NCBI GenBank assembly: GCA_964017045.1
Contig: OZ024807.1
Location: 7,180,481-7,244,480, forward strand
Direction: 5' to 3'
DNA from: Omphiscola glabra
Lineage: Eukaryota > Mollusca > Gastropoda > Lymnaeidae
DNA length: 64,000 nt
Position numbers and translations under genes: made by a program. The notes beneath the pieces are model-generated. The model was not told the origin of the DNA and searched no databases. It saw only the letters and a program-made list of their open reading frames with translations. Below are positions 1 to 11,659 of this stretch, piece after piece. How positions within the stretch are numbered: position 1 is the stretch's first letter; each line of letters starts with the position of its first letter.

Positions 1-535
1 GCGCGGGCGTTGAATAGCACATTTTAATGCTAATCACATAACGCCTGTAACTTTGCAACTACTGCGGGCATTGAATAGCAACATTTTAATGCCAATCACA
101 TAACGCCTGTAACTGTGCAACTACTGAGGGCATTGAATAGCAACATTTTAATGCCAATCACATAACGCCTGTAACTGTGCAACTACTGAGGGCATTGAAT
201 AGCAACATTTTAATGCCAATCACGTAACGCAACCTTTTAATGCCAATCATATAACGTCTATAACTTTGCAACTACTGAGGGCATTGAATAGCAACATTTT
301 AATGCCACTCATATAACGTCTGTAACTTTGCAACTACTGCGGGCATTGAAAATCAACATTTTGATGCCAATCACATAACGCCTGTAACTTTGCAACTACT
401 GCGGGCATTGAAAAGCAACATTTTGATGCCAATCACATAACGCCTGTAACTTTGCAACTACTGAGGGCATTGAAAAGCAACATTTTGATGCCAATCACAT
501 AACGCCTGTAACTTTGCAACTACTGCGGGCATTGC
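1..535. repeat. 62-bp satellite array
   Basis: About eight and a half head-to-tail copies of a 62-bp unit, recognisable by gggcattgaatagcaacatt, aacgcctgtaact and gcaactactg. The array is cut by the left edge of the window. One copy near 225-240 is internally truncated, and the copies differ by point changes such as gaatagc/gaaaagc. No coding role is visible. Confidence 0.95.
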
Positions 536-1035
536 ATTCTGCTTATGTGGCACAAATTCCCCCGTTGACAGCGCTTTGTCTCAGAAAAAAACATTTTTTG
601 ACAACTTCTGACAAAACACACCTTAAAGTAACCACTGTGAGAGATATTTTGATTGTTCAGCCCTACATTGATCTGACATGTCATCATGTTTTTTGTAAAC
701 AATTCTTGAGAAAAGATTTGATAAAAACGATTCATAGTTCTGCAAGAAGTTCACAATAGTCTCTAAAAAAATAAATGAAGAAAAGGATATTGAATAACAT
801 CAACAACAACTCCCCCCCCCCCCCCCCGGTCGCTCCCTACAGGCTAAGCTTCCTTTTACTGTGAGCCTTTGTGTCCGTTCTTGGCATAAGAAAATCGGGT
901 AAGCTTAGTTGTGGTTGACATTTTTTTCAATTCCGCGTTAAATTTAAAAGTGTAAAATAGCGTATAGGTGAGAGTGTAGAGTAGATTGTGGGTGAAAGTG
1001 GAGACTAGCGACTATGTGAGTGCGTGCAAGTGATA

Positions 1036-1185
1036 GTGCAGAATAGCGCGTTGTTGGTGGTGTATAATAGCGCGTTGTTGATGGTGTAGAATAGCGCGTT
1101 GTTGGTGGTGTAGAATAGCGCGTTGTTGATGGTGTAGAATAGCGCGTTGTTGATGGTGTAGAATAGCGCGTTGTTGATGGTGTAC
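1036..1185. repeat. 24-bp minisatellite
   Basis: Six copies of a 24-bp unit built on gaatagcgcgttgttgatgg. Because 24 is a multiple of 3, open frames run through it on the minus strand, but these are simple translations of the repeat with no splice or start context. Confidence 0.9.
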
Positions 1186-1326
1186 AATAGCTTTTGTTTA
1201 TCTGGTTACTGGAGATAGTAAAACATTTATTTTTTTTCAAAACTGATCTAATTCGTTTTACTAGTTAAATAAAGTTTTTACAATCGAGGGACTGCGGCTC
1301 AAATATTGCCCGTTGGTATTTATTTT

Positions 1327-1696
1327 TGAATTGAGTAGCTATTGTTCTTATACATCTATATATTCAAAACACTTAATGCTTCAAAAAGTTCATGATTACA
1401 TGTGTTTTAAAATGTGAGTTTGATCAATTTGACATTTTAAATAACAAGAAGACGCTGAGCCGTTTGTCAAAAATAAATTTTTTTTTTTACTTTTAAATAG
1501 GCATTACCATTTTTTTTATACATTTTGGGATCTCAAAACCATCTTTTTTTTTTGTTAAAAATTGTTAACATAGTTACCGAATCGATCTTTTAAAAGATTA
1601 TTTTTGCGTTCTAAATTTAATGGTGACGTAAAAAAAAGAATTAAAAACATAAAATAATGGTGACGGAACATTATTTCTCGTACACAGACACTCGCA
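1327..1696 (+). promoter_or_regulatory. Putative promoter and 5' UTR of the lectin gene
   Basis: This stretch precedes the signal-peptide exon. It is recognisably repeated in inverted orientation at about 10261-10640. Shared blocks include ttgagta.ctat.gttctta, aaaatgtgagtttga, gggatctcaaaac-like sequence and gtgacg.aacattatttctcg. An A/T-rich TATA-like stretch (cataaaataa) lies near 1648-1658. Conservation between the copies marks the duplicated unit but does not prove promoter function. The transcription start is not determined. Confidence 0.4.
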
Positions 1697-1763
1697 ATGG
1701 GAACAACACTTGTGATTATTCTTTCATTTCTTGCATGTACAAATCTTCCAGCGGTGAGAAGTG
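1697..1763 (+). CDS. Lectin exon 1: signal peptide
   Basis: The ATG at 1697 opens 22 codons with a hydrophobic core (LVIILSFLAC) and a small-residue end near LPAVRS. The exon stops one base into a codon at a consensus donor, gtgagt, from 1764. The same exon length and end phase occur in the inverted copy at 10194-10260. Confidence 0.85.
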
Positions 1764-4700
1764 GTGAGTCGAATGTGTTTTTTTAAAAAGTAATTTATAT
1801 GTAAAACAATGGACTACGATTAGTCGATTGTTTTGTCACGTGATACGTGTAAAAACAAGTAATACTTCCGGTAGGCTGTCTGCAACACACTAGTCGCTCA
1901 CAAATTTTTCTTCAAACAACTTTCTTCCTTTAATCATAACTGAATTATAATTATTGTCACATTTATGAATGTCATTTTTAAAAAAACGCGTGTATTCAAG
2001 AATATTTTGAAAAGTAAAATTTTAATTAACACTGGGGAAGCGCTGATGGAGACAAACATTTTGCTTTAGAATTAATGGCAATGGCTGATCAGCTGTTTAT
2101 CTGTTGTTATGTGTTGTTATGTGTAGCAGAAAGCCTACTAATGGCTGGTACGTATCACGTGACAAAACAAGGAAGTGACTAATCGTAGTCCATTGAACGA
2201 GAGTTGCTTGAAAGACATCAAATGATTAAAATTAACATTCTTGTTAAAAAACAAATAAAACTCAACAAGCGATTCAAAAAGAATGAACAATGTAAATTTC
2301 CCCCCCCCCCCAATTTATTATTATTATTATTTTAATTTAACATTTCTTTAAATGTGTCAAACCTGGTTTGTGATAATACATAATACATAAAACATATGGT
2401 TATTTTTTTTTTTATTATTTAATTATCTGTTGTTTTTTTTTTACTACCTTTTATTGATGAAATTATAAATACAAATTAAACAATTATACAACTGTACATA
2501 TGTCATTTTATTGACATAACACTATAAAAAATAAGTTTAATGACTGAACGTAACAATCAAATCTTTTCAATGTGTGTTGCTTTTATTTCCCTTTTTTTTT
2601 TTAAATTTTGGTAATTTTTTTTATTTAATTTTTCCGAAAAGACGATGAAGCGGTCATTCTTTCATTGACGTTAAAATTTATGCTGATGAATATAATGTAT
2701 ACACATTTTGGTAAAGATGGAATGAGCATAATTTCATTCATTTCAGACATCATAATCATATCAGTTAATACTCAACAGCGTTTTAAATTGTACTAAAGTT
2801 ACACACATTTCATAAATAAAATTTAGCATGCAGGTGGGATAGTTCCATTGAGTCTGAGGGTGCATGTTTCCTGTACAACAGCACTAAACTTACCTATCCA
2901 CATGCCAAGGTAATTATACTATATTTTTTTGTTTATTGTATGCAAACACACACACACATATATATATATTTGGGACGCAGTCCAGGAGTCGTACCAGAAG
3001 CTTAATATATATAAGTTATAATTAATGTTTCGCTATGTGGCATGCTGTCTTGTCAGAAGTGTGGCTAAGAAAAGGGGCAGGGAGGCGAGAGATGCCAGAC
3101 TGGTTAGGGGCGCCAAAATTCGGTCTGATATTATATTATTATTGAAGATAGTTGGTTTGAGATTTGAAAAAATTTGGGAGGCGCTTCAACATTAAACTAG
3201 TCCCCGGGCGCCAAACACCTTGCTACGGCTTTGTGTCTAGTCTATCTGATACTATAAGCCTATCCAGTTTAGACTATAGGTTTAGTCTAATGTTATTAGA
3301 TTAGCTTACTAATCCTATTAAATTATTAGAGATGCATAATTAAATTTTAATTAACGGTATTCGTGCACGCGCGTCGATAAGAAAAGCTGTCCATAGGTCA
3401 TAACCTCACTACCAATGATAACCTAATGATATCCTAAATTCGATCGACCTACTACTTATTTGATGGACTCGATTCAAATTTAGATAAATTAAAACAATAA
3501 AGAATACATCTACAATTTTAAATAATTTTACTATTTATACAACCATATTGTTAACAGTTTCAATCTACTACTGCAATGAATTTTACCCCAAACAGATTAA
3601 CGATCTCAGCGAAACGTGGTCTGATAATTTCTGACATCCATGGGATCCGAAGTTTTACAGTACCGGATGCAATGTCAAAATTCGAACGAAATAAAAATTT
3701 AAAGATTGTTAATTACTTGGATCTACAAACGTTGTTTATTTTCTAGTAAAATACTTCTTATAGTTTTGAAAAACTAATTTGAAAACATATGTAGAAATAG
3801 TGTGCGTAACAACGACAAATTAATTAATGCATTTAGTTACACACTTAAAAGGATTGGCTTTTTACAGGTTTTTGGTTCAAATGAAAATTGATTACGTGCC
3901 ATAACTTTTTTTTTTAAGTAACCATAAAATATTAATAAATGATTATTGACAGCAATATAACAGTATTATATTAATAAATATATGCTTAAAAACATTGCAT
4001 TTTTTATAGTGTTGTCATTTCAGTGATGTAGACCGTATGCTTTTTTACTCAAGAGTTTTGCTAATGCGTAGCTAATAGGCTGTAGACTTTTTACTCAATG
4101 GAGTTGCCAATGCGTAGCTAGTAGACTGTTCGATTCTTACTAAAGAGGTTTGTTAATGCATAGCTAGAAGGCTGGATGGTGTAATAATTCTTTGCTAGTA
4201 GAATTTAGCTTCTTACTCAAGAGCGTAGTTAATGCATATTTACTAGACTTTGTGCTTCTTACACAAGAGTGGAGCTATGACATAACTGAAAGACTGTAGA
4301 CTTCTTACACAAGAGTGGAGCTATGACATAGCTAAAAGACTGTAGACTTCTTACACAAGAGTGGAGCTATGACATAGCTAAAAGACTGTAGACTTCTTAC
4401 ACAAGAGTGGAGCTATGACATAGCTAAAAAACTGTAGACTTCTTACACAAGAGTGGAGCTATGACATAGCTAAAAGACTGTAGACTTCTTACACAAGAGT
4501 GGAGCTATGACATAGCTAAAAGACTGTAGACTTCTTACACAAGAGTGGAGCTATGACATAGCTAAAAGACTGTAGACTTCTTACACAAGAGTGGAGCTAA
4601 GACATAACTAAAAGACTGTAGACTTCTTGCTCAAGAGTTTTCGTTAATTAATAGCTAGTAGACTGACCACGTATTACTCAAGTCGCTTGTTAACACATAG

Positions 4701-7700
4701 CTAGTAGATTATCGGCTTCTTATTCAAGTGGTTTGTTAATTCACATCTTCTTGACTTTTGGCTTCTTACAAAAAAGGTGAAGCTAATACATAGCTAGTCG
4801 ATTGAAAACGCAAGACGGTTGATGTTAATTGCTTTATTTCTCTTTTGTTCCCGGGTTGTTTTTCATTCGGCTATTTTGGAGATGAATTATTAAAATAAAT
4901 GATTAAAAAATTTATCACAAGACACATGTCTACTGAACATTCTTGAGCAAGACGCCTGAAACCTAAAAGGTTAATTACTTAAAATATTGATCAATAATTA
5001 CAATATTAAAATATTGTCCACATCAGAGTGCATGTCAATCAAAAAGTGGAGTTCTGGCAAAGGTGAAGTCCACGACGCAAATGAGTGCGATAACCGCAGG
5101 ATTACCATCAGGTAAGTATATGTAGTTATATCCCTCATAGGTCTGCTCCTCTCAGGGAGGCGTTACGATGAGGTACACTTCGTGATTTACCGCACGGTTT
5201 GAGGCCTGCTGAATGGCATTTGTTATTTGAAGTCTTTAGCACACCAGATGTACAACCTATGTTGTCATCCTCTGGCCCTGAAATTGGAGCACCTGATATT
5301 TTAAGTATAACAGCTCAAATATTGCAATTCATTATTGAGCCAATATTCTACTAGCTATGTATTAACAAATCTTTTGATGCCCTCTTGGACACTACTTCTC
5401 AGCTAAGTGCTATATTTTTATTTTTATTTATTTGATTTTTTTTTATTTTCTTCTTTTTTTTTCGCTGATGAACGCTTTCTGTCGACACGTTCGTTGTTTT
5501 TTTTTTGCGTTCATTTTTTCAGGTTTAACCTTACTGTGTTTTACTAATTTCCTTTTAAAAATAGTTGTAGGCGTGGGTTCAAATTACACTTCTGACACCA
5601 TTGCAACGAACTTGATTATATGTGCTGTACGCTCTTTAGTTACTTATCATTTTATATCCTTATATATGTATCCTGCTATGCAGCGGTAACTAATAATTAT
5701 TACGATCAGTATTTATATGGAAGCTATAGAAAAGTCCCATGTGGTTACATCACTATATTTTATTCACATTTTACAATATAAAATAAATCTCCAGGTAGGA
5801 GTAAAATAATTGTCATGATTTCCTACACTTCACTTATATCACAATACACTCAACATAGACAATGGCTAATCCGATGCTATGAGATATATGATTGCAAGCG
5901 CAACAACATTTATGAATCAGATTTGACCATTAGAATATCATCTCCCACCCTTCTTACACATATCCATCACACTTCCTCTTTCTCTGCACATGGCATTTCA
6001 ATTTTAAACTTTATGTCAATACTAAATTACGAAACAAATCATTATTGTAATATTTGAGCTGTTACAGTAAGGTTTCATTGCAGGAGGTTTGCTGTACAAT
6101 CCACTATATATCTCTTTCTAGGAAACATATTGCCTAATTAATACGTCACCAAAAGTTTCAAATGTGCTCCCTACTTGCCTTAAAAATCTTTTCTCCCATT
6201 TGAAGAGTTTCACCTCCAGACTTTGATCAGTGCCCAGTTCTGGCAGTGGTTAGGTTTGAAATAAAAAGAGTTTTAATTAAAATCTGATTTAATCTTCATA
6301 GTTGTTTTTTTTTAGATTGTGTTTTTTTTTTTGGGTGGGGCTATTTTGTAGCTGAGTTCATTTGCCACCTGTCCCGTTTGTCTGACATCATGAGTGTCCA
6401 TGCTGGTGTCCTCAGCAAAGGAAATTATCCACACATTTTAGGTCTGAGAGTAGACAGCAGCGTACCAGTTTTCTTGGCCACGGCTTTCTTACAAAACATA
6501 AAAAAATATGTGCTGATTTACCAACCAACCAAAAACGATTTCACTACCAAATAAAATCACTCTTTTAATTTTCATTCAAGCAAATGTTAGCTAACCAATG
6601 TCATCAAAAAAATTGCAGTTTTCGTTCGTGAAATAACTATTCCATTGTTTCTAGCTTCCTTAAATTCCAGTCAACTTTACTTTGACCTTTATTTTCATTT
6701 ACATCTTAAATAATCCTGTTCAGTCGTTTCTCTCATCTACTCCTTAGTCACCTGCTCCTCAAATTCATCTACTCCTCAAAGTCACCTACTCCTCAAAGTC
6801 ATCTACTCCTCAAAGTCTCCTACTCCTCAAAGTCACCTACTCCTTAGAGTCACCTACTCCCCAAAGTCACCTGCTCCTAAAGTCACCTACTCCTAAAATT
6901 CACCTACTCCTCAAAGTCATCTACTCCTCAAAGTCATCTCCTCCTCAAAGGCATCTACTCTTCAAAGTCATCTGTTCCTTAAGTCACCTACTCCTAAAGT
7001 CACCTACTCCTCAAAGTCATCTACTCATTTGAGTCACCTACCCCTAAAAGTCATCTACTCCTCAAATTCATCTACTCATCAAAGTCATCTACTCCTCAAA
7101 GTCATCTACTCGTCAAATTCATCTACTCCTCAAAGTCATCTACTCCTCAAAGTTCCAACTTGACCTACGTTAGTTGGCAACATTCTCACAAACTTAAATA
7201 CCTTACAGCAATTTTTTTAAGTATCAAAATTGTAACATTAAACATTTCCTTACTCAACACTAAGCACCACGATACATTAGTTGGCAAATATTGCATACTC
7301 TGTAACTACGACAAAATCCGGATATCTAAGATAGTTGAATAGAAAATGTTTTAAAGAAAAATATAGCCATTCATACCCACCCACCCACCCCCACCCCCAA
7401 TACTTATATTTCTTCTATTGCATATATAATATGTTAGGTTGAATTAGACAACACGACATTGTAATAATAAGCTACGTTTGAATTATAAAAACAATTTACC
7501 CCAACCGCTTTTTGTTTTACACACTGTATAGGCATTTCTTCCTGTGCCATCGGATGTGCTGATGTATGTACATATATTAAGCTTTGTATTACACCATTTT
7601 ATTATGATCCTGAATTCCATACCAACTCACAACGTAGATGAATTCTTGAATGTAATGTCGCTGCAGATGAGTCAGTGTGGATCGGTGCCAACGACATCGA

Positions 7701-8905
7701 AAAAGAGGGAACCTGGGTTTGGGAAGACGACGGTAGTGTTGCCATAGAGCTGAGACCGCTTTGGTACTCTGGTCAGCAACCAAACGATGCCACAATTGAC
7801 TATGACTGTGCGAGCGTCTACAATAAAGTGATTTCTGATTTCGTGTGTGACTATCTGTTATCTTTTCTTTGTATGGAGAAAGGTAATTCTCTTAAATACC
7901 AAGTTTATTTCAGTTCGATGGTTAAATTGTCAACGTAATGTTAAGAATGAAACAAATACTCCTTGACAATTACATAATACCAATTACTGCATTGTTTCTA
8001 CTATCAGAATACACTTTCATTTTAGAAAACTAATGTATCCGATGGTGTTATCATTTCACAATTTATTAGCTTTGCAATACAGTTTAAAATAAATAAATCA
8101 ACCATAAAGATATTACATGGAGAATAAAGTTATTCAATATTGTAAAACATTAACTTGTTGCTAGCATAAACAGACTTAGAAAAGTAAACAAATAAAATGC
8201 TAAAGATAAATTAAGAAAAAAAAAATCAGAATATCGTCAAGTATTTCTGATCAGAAAAAAAGTTGGTTATGTTATAAACATTGTATGAAACTGAATGATG
8301 TCTTATAAAAACTCTAGTTTAAAATGTAAAAAACTATTCCCGTGTGGGAGTTTAAAAGAGATTATCTACGTTAAAGAATGAAAAGAAGTAATGTACGCTT
8401 GAGCAAGATCCAAATCAAATGAACATTACATCTGATTTTCATACCATTGACAGATCTGATCACAACTCCAGATCCAGTGGCCTCGGCAAGCACAACAAAC
8501 GATCCTGATGCCACCAACACTGCAGCATCCACAACCGACACTAGTGCTACCACCAACACTGCAGCATCCACAACCAGCAATAGTGCTGCCACCAACACTG
8601 CAGCATCGACAACTGACACTAATGTTACAACCAACACTGCAGTTTCCACATCCGGCACTAATTCTACCAGCAACACTGCAGTTTCCACAACCGGCGCTAA
8701 TGCAACTACCAATGCTGCAGCTTTCACAACCGGTTCTAGTGCTACCAGCAACACTGCAGTTTCCACAACCTCAACTCTAAAGACATATATCCACGTGACT
8801 TCCACAACACAGATAACTACTTTGAAAAACAATGGCGCAAATCAAATCGAGTTCAAGGTTTTATTGATTCTACATTTGTTTGTGTTCATTTATCTAGTAA
8901 TTTGA
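1697..8905 (+). CDS. GPI-anchored-type C-type lectin with mucin-like stalk (5 exons)
   Basis: Coding exons are 1697-1763, 2827-2909, 5027-5111, 7667-7882 and 8454-8905. All introns are GT-AG, the phases agree (1,0,1,1), and the sum is 903 nt, or 300 residues plus stop. Residues 1-22 are a signal peptide. Residues 24-147 are a long-form C-type lectin domain with cysteines at 24, 36, 53, 126, 139 and 147, a WIG motif at 83-85 and WYSGQQPN at 111-118. Residues 172-262 are seven 13-residue Ser/Thr-rich repeats suited to O-glycosylation. An NNGAN stretch is followed by a 16-residue hydrophobic end at 285-300 with no basic stop-transfer, which fits a GPI signal. The canonical WND calcium motif is replaced by an ISD-like sequence and the sugar-specificity triplet reads QPN rather than EPN or QPD, so calcium-dependent sugar binding is uncertain. 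The function (surface recognition, immunity or adhesion) is inferred from the family. Confidence 0.85.
1807..2195. mobile_element. MITE in lectin intron 1
   Basis: Terminal inverted repeats of about 40 bp: the left arm starts caatggactacgattagtc and carries ttttgtcacgtgatacgt, and the right arm ends with the complement (gactaatcgtagtccattg). Total length is about 389 bp with no open frame. No target duplication could be fixed with certainty, so the superfamily is unassigned. Confidence 0.8.
2200..4020. other. Lectin introns 1-2: no further feature
   Basis: Apart from exon 2, this stretch is A/T-rich intron with homopolymer runs, a C run near 2300 and a short CA/TA microsatellite near 2946-2970. 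No RNA gene or transposon ends were recognised. Confidence 0.5.
2827..2909 (+). CDS. Lectin exon 2: start of lectin domain
   Basis: It follows atttag and encodes CRWDSSIESEGACFLY and a KLTYPHAK end, the usual Cys-x(11)-Cys start and first helix of long-form C-type lectin domains. It ends in phase 0 before gtaatt. The 83-nt length exactly links exon 1 (phase 1) to exon 3. Confidence 0.85.
4030..4800. repeat. 46-bp minisatellite in lectin intron 2
   Basis: Near-identical copies of a 46-bp unit (gactgtagacttcttacac, aagagtggagctatgacata) fill about 4262-4630. Diverged copies sharing tcttactcaagag and catagctagtagactg extend on both sides. The pattern is a homogenised centre with decayed edges. 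Confidence 0.9.
5027..5111 (+). CDS. Lectin exon 3
   Basis: The acceptor is ccacatcag and the donor is gtaagt from 5112. It encodes SACQSKSGVLAKV, matching the C-x(4)-G-x-LA block of C-type lectin domains, then a Ser/Thr-rich helix region. It is 85 nt and ends in phase 1. Confidence 0.85.
5112..7666. other. Lectin intron 3
   Basis: A long intron between lectin exons 3 and 4. Apart from the 17-bp array at 6731-7150 it contains A/T-rich unique sequence. Open frames at 5432-5689 and 5815-6057 have no domain, splice or codon evidence and lie within the intron. Confidence 0.6.
6731..7150. repeat. 17-bp minisatellite in lectin intron 3
   Basis: About 24 imperfect copies of tcatctactcctcaaag, with variants caccta, cccaaag and single-base length changes. 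It is purely non-coding. Confidence 0.9.
7667..7882 (+). CDS. Lectin exon 4: ligand-binding half of lectin domain
   Basis: The acceptor is cgctgcag and the donor is gtaatt from 7883. It encodes DESVWIGAND, GTWVWEDDG, LWYSGQQPND, DYDCASV and a closing FVC..LCMEK. This is the conserved core and the last three domain cysteines. The exon is 216 nt, starting and ending in phase 1. Confidence 0.92.
8454..8905 (+). CDS. Lectin exon 5: mucin-like repeats and hydrophobic tail
   Basis: The acceptor is ccattgacag. The exon reads DLITTPDP, then seven repeats of the type NTAASTTDTSATT, then a linker and KVLLILHLFVFIYLVI with a TGA at 8903-8905. Its phase agrees with exon 4, so the lectin domain and repeats form one protein. 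Confidence 0.85.
8516..8788 (+). repeat. Coding 39-bp repeat of the lectin stalk
   Basis: Seven 39-bp units encode residues 172-262. Each unit starts with N-(T/A)-A-(A/V)-(S/F)-T and ends with a Ser/Thr/Ala-rich half. Length is kept in multiples of three and substitutions mostly exchange T, S, A and N, consistent with selection for a glycosylated stalk. Confidence 0.9.
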
Positions 8906-10193
8906 ATTTAAGTGGATTGTTTTTAATGTCTTCACTTTAAACTCAACAAGAACAAAATTTGTGTTTGTCAGAATTTTAAACAAGATTTTCTTAGGACTAA
9001 GGGACACGCTTAGTGCGCATGCGTAGAATTATCTAGTAATTTGAATGTATGTCATAGTTTGTTGTTTGTTCTTGCATTCACCATACTGAAAAAAGAGAAT
9101 TCTTAAATCTAATTGGAAAAATATGTATGATTAACATTAGCAAACAATAATGTCTAAAATGATTTATTTGTAGCGCATTGTTACTTTTCGAGTAATTCAC
9201 TTCAAATGATCGCGAACCGTGTCAGAAATTAGTACGAAACCAAATTGTTTAAACCTACGAGAACGAATGAATGTAGCCCGTACAGAATTGTTTTCGAATT
9301 TAATTAATGAGACCAAACTACGTGGGTTTGTTTTTGTTTTTTTTTTGGGGGGGGGGGGGGGGGGGTTAAATTTCTCCCATTTTTTTTCATTCACTTAAAA
9401 AAGACTTCGAAGAAAAAAAATATTTAAATTTCATTACACTAAAATAAATTTTTTAAATAAAAACTTCCATTTAAACTAATTTCCCTTTAAATAAAATTCC
9501 TTTGTACAAGTTGCTTGCGGACAAGTGGGATTCACACTGATTAGCCGCTTATGTTTTGTAGGAACAATTATTATAATCAAATCCGTAAAATTTTAATTAT
9601 TCAAGAGTATCAAAACGCATCGTAAATTGTATGAGATCAGCAAGAACATTAGTTTTAAAACAGCTGACATTCTGTGGACACTTGTTCGACGGAGATTGTG
9701 TTGCGCGACTCAAATGTGTCTACATTTAGCAACACATCGTCGGTGATGTTTCTAATAATTTTTACTCCGTATTTAAATATGAAACATAAGTCGTGGGTGA
9801 AAATAAACTCTTGAATCATCGAAAACATAACATTTTGTTTAAATTTTTTATGACAAGCTAAATCTTATAAACGAAAAAGAACTTCCAGTAGTCTATACTG
9901 CTTTACCGGTTGCATCACAGGAGCTACTATCATGTTTTATGACGTACTGTGCAAAAAAATATATATGTCATATGCAACAGTCTATACGCTTAACCATAAT
10001 CCAGAACCCAGATATTTACATTTGCATTCATTAAGCAAAAATACCATCGTAATTAACTTGGCATCTGAGGAAGTAAGTTTCGTGCTGATGTGCTCAAAAC
10101 ATTCGCCTTCCGACTCAATGGCCCTATCCTAGCTACATGTTAACAAAATGAAAATATTAATTATATTATTTTTTTTAAATACATTTAACTCAC
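8906..10193. other. Lectin 3' flank
   Basis: Contains the 3' UTR, whose end is not fixed; AATAAA-like motifs occur near 9443. There is a G run at about 9349-9366. An 18-bp segment around the stop codon (ttatctagtaatttgaat) recurs near 9029-9047. No lectin-domain exon was found here on either strand. Confidence 0.5.
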
Positions 10194-10260
10194 CACTTCT
10201 CACCACTGGAAGATTGATACATGCAAAAAATAATATGATAACCACGCGTGTTGTTCCCAT
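10194..10260 (-). pseudogene. Orphan inverted copy of lectin exon 1
   Basis: Read on the minus strand, the ATG at 10260-10258 starts MGTTRVVIILFFACINLPVV, then RSG split by a gtgagt donor beginning at 10193. Length (67 nt), phase and donor are identical to lectin exon 1, and the upstream sequence to about 10640 is also homologous to 1320-1696. The open frame and donor are intact, yet no downstream lectin-domain exon is seen in the 1.3 kb before the end of the lectin gene. It is probably a duplicated fragment. It could still be a live first exon if it splices to something farther away. Confidence 0.7.
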
Positions 10261-10640
10261 TGTGCATGTCTGTGGACGAGAAATAATGTTACGTCACATT
10301 TATATTTAGAACATTTAAAAAAAAGAATAACTTTTTTGTACATAGTTTTTCTGTAACTTCGTTAACAATAAACAAAAAGGAAGAAGCCGTCCAAAGATTG
10401 TTTTGAGATTCCAAATGTTAAAAAAAATGTTAATAAATATATTCTTTTTTTTTTTCGTTTATTGTAATTTGTATTCAAACAGTTCAGCATCTTTTTCTGC
10501 TAAAACGTTCAAATTTCTCAAACTCACATTTTAAGACACAAATAAAAACATCCTGCAATGAGAAATCCATTTCTATTTTTTAAGCATATTTGTATTATGT
10601 TTCTGTAGATATATAAGAACCATAGATACTCAATACAAAA
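10261..10640 (-). repeat. Inverted duplicate of the lectin promoter region
   Basis: The reverse complement of this stretch aligns in order with 1320-1696. Matching blocks include the ttgagta.ctat.gttctta.a.atcta block, cttaaaatgtgagtttga, atctcaaaac and gtgacgtaacattatttctcg. Many small indels show that the duplication is not recent. Confidence 0.7.
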
Positions 10641-11639
10641 AAAAATGATAATAAAATAGAAAAACACTATATTGCACATATATTTTACCAGATTTGAAGT
10701 GTAGAATTAAAGCTTAACTGGATTTAGATAATCTCCTATATTAAATTACATGCCTGGCTAATGGAATGAAAAAAGTTTTTTTGGCGTACATAAAACACCG
10801 CGTAATTCATGAAATTAACATGATTTTAAGACAACGACTCTCATAAAATAGTTCCTTATAAAAAAAAAATTCTGCATAATCTCTTTTAAATGTGTTTACG
10901 ATATTAGTGATCGTTATTATCATTCTTATGATATAATTGTATTGCTAAATAGTATCCCTTTTAAAAAGTTAATGTATTTTTATTACACTGAGAATACTTT
11001 TTAAAAAACAACAACCAGAGATATCATCTATATTAATATAGAAATCAATGGTTTATATAAGATTAATATAATCAATGTATAGAAGACCCAGTGATTCTTT
11101 CAGACATTTTCCGCTGGGTGGGGGGGGGGCATGTCAGATTTTCGGGGGGCCGGCAGCGACTATGGTCAGTGCCCAGAAGCGTAGCTAAGGATGGCATATG
11201 GGACATACGTCCCGGGGTGCCAGACTAACGTGGGCACCAAAATGTGATTTGAGGGTACGTGATGGTTGAAAAAAACAATTAGTTTTAAGAGTTGAAAAAA
11301 AAAAGGGGGGGGGGGTAAAATGAATCATGTTCAGTGACACCACTCACTCTAGCTACACCCTCTCCAGGGTCTTAGAAAAGGGGACGGTGAGCTATTTCAT
11401 CAAGGGGTAACTTTTTCTTTAATGAGGTGCGGCATTTTCGGACAACTACAGAGTTTGTATCGTGAAAGGGCGAGTGGCACACTTATTTGGCCGCCCATAG
11501 TGGCACTAATACTAGGCAGTGTATCTCTCGTCCCCAAAATTAGCGATCATTTCCATCGGCGTTTAGGGTGGATGAATCTTGCGTGTATATATATTAATAA
11601 AAGCAAGACAAAGATATTAAAGGTAAAATTCAGCAAAAC
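10641..11639. other. Degraded repeat region
   Basis: A/T-rich sequence, then a G run near 11120 and a transposon-like end (gaagcgtagctaaggatgg) near 11177. A short retrotransposon-like reading near 11575-11640 (INKSKTKILKV) resembles the Y/F-IN-x-SKTK block of LINE reverse transcriptases. No complete element can be delimited. Confidence 0.4.
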
Positions 11640-11659
11640 TACAGTGTTGTGTTTGATAT

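Noticed and set aside
944..1240. Minus-strand TPSTTRYS repeat protein
   Set aside because: It is a 24-bp minisatellite with no signal peptide or exon borders.
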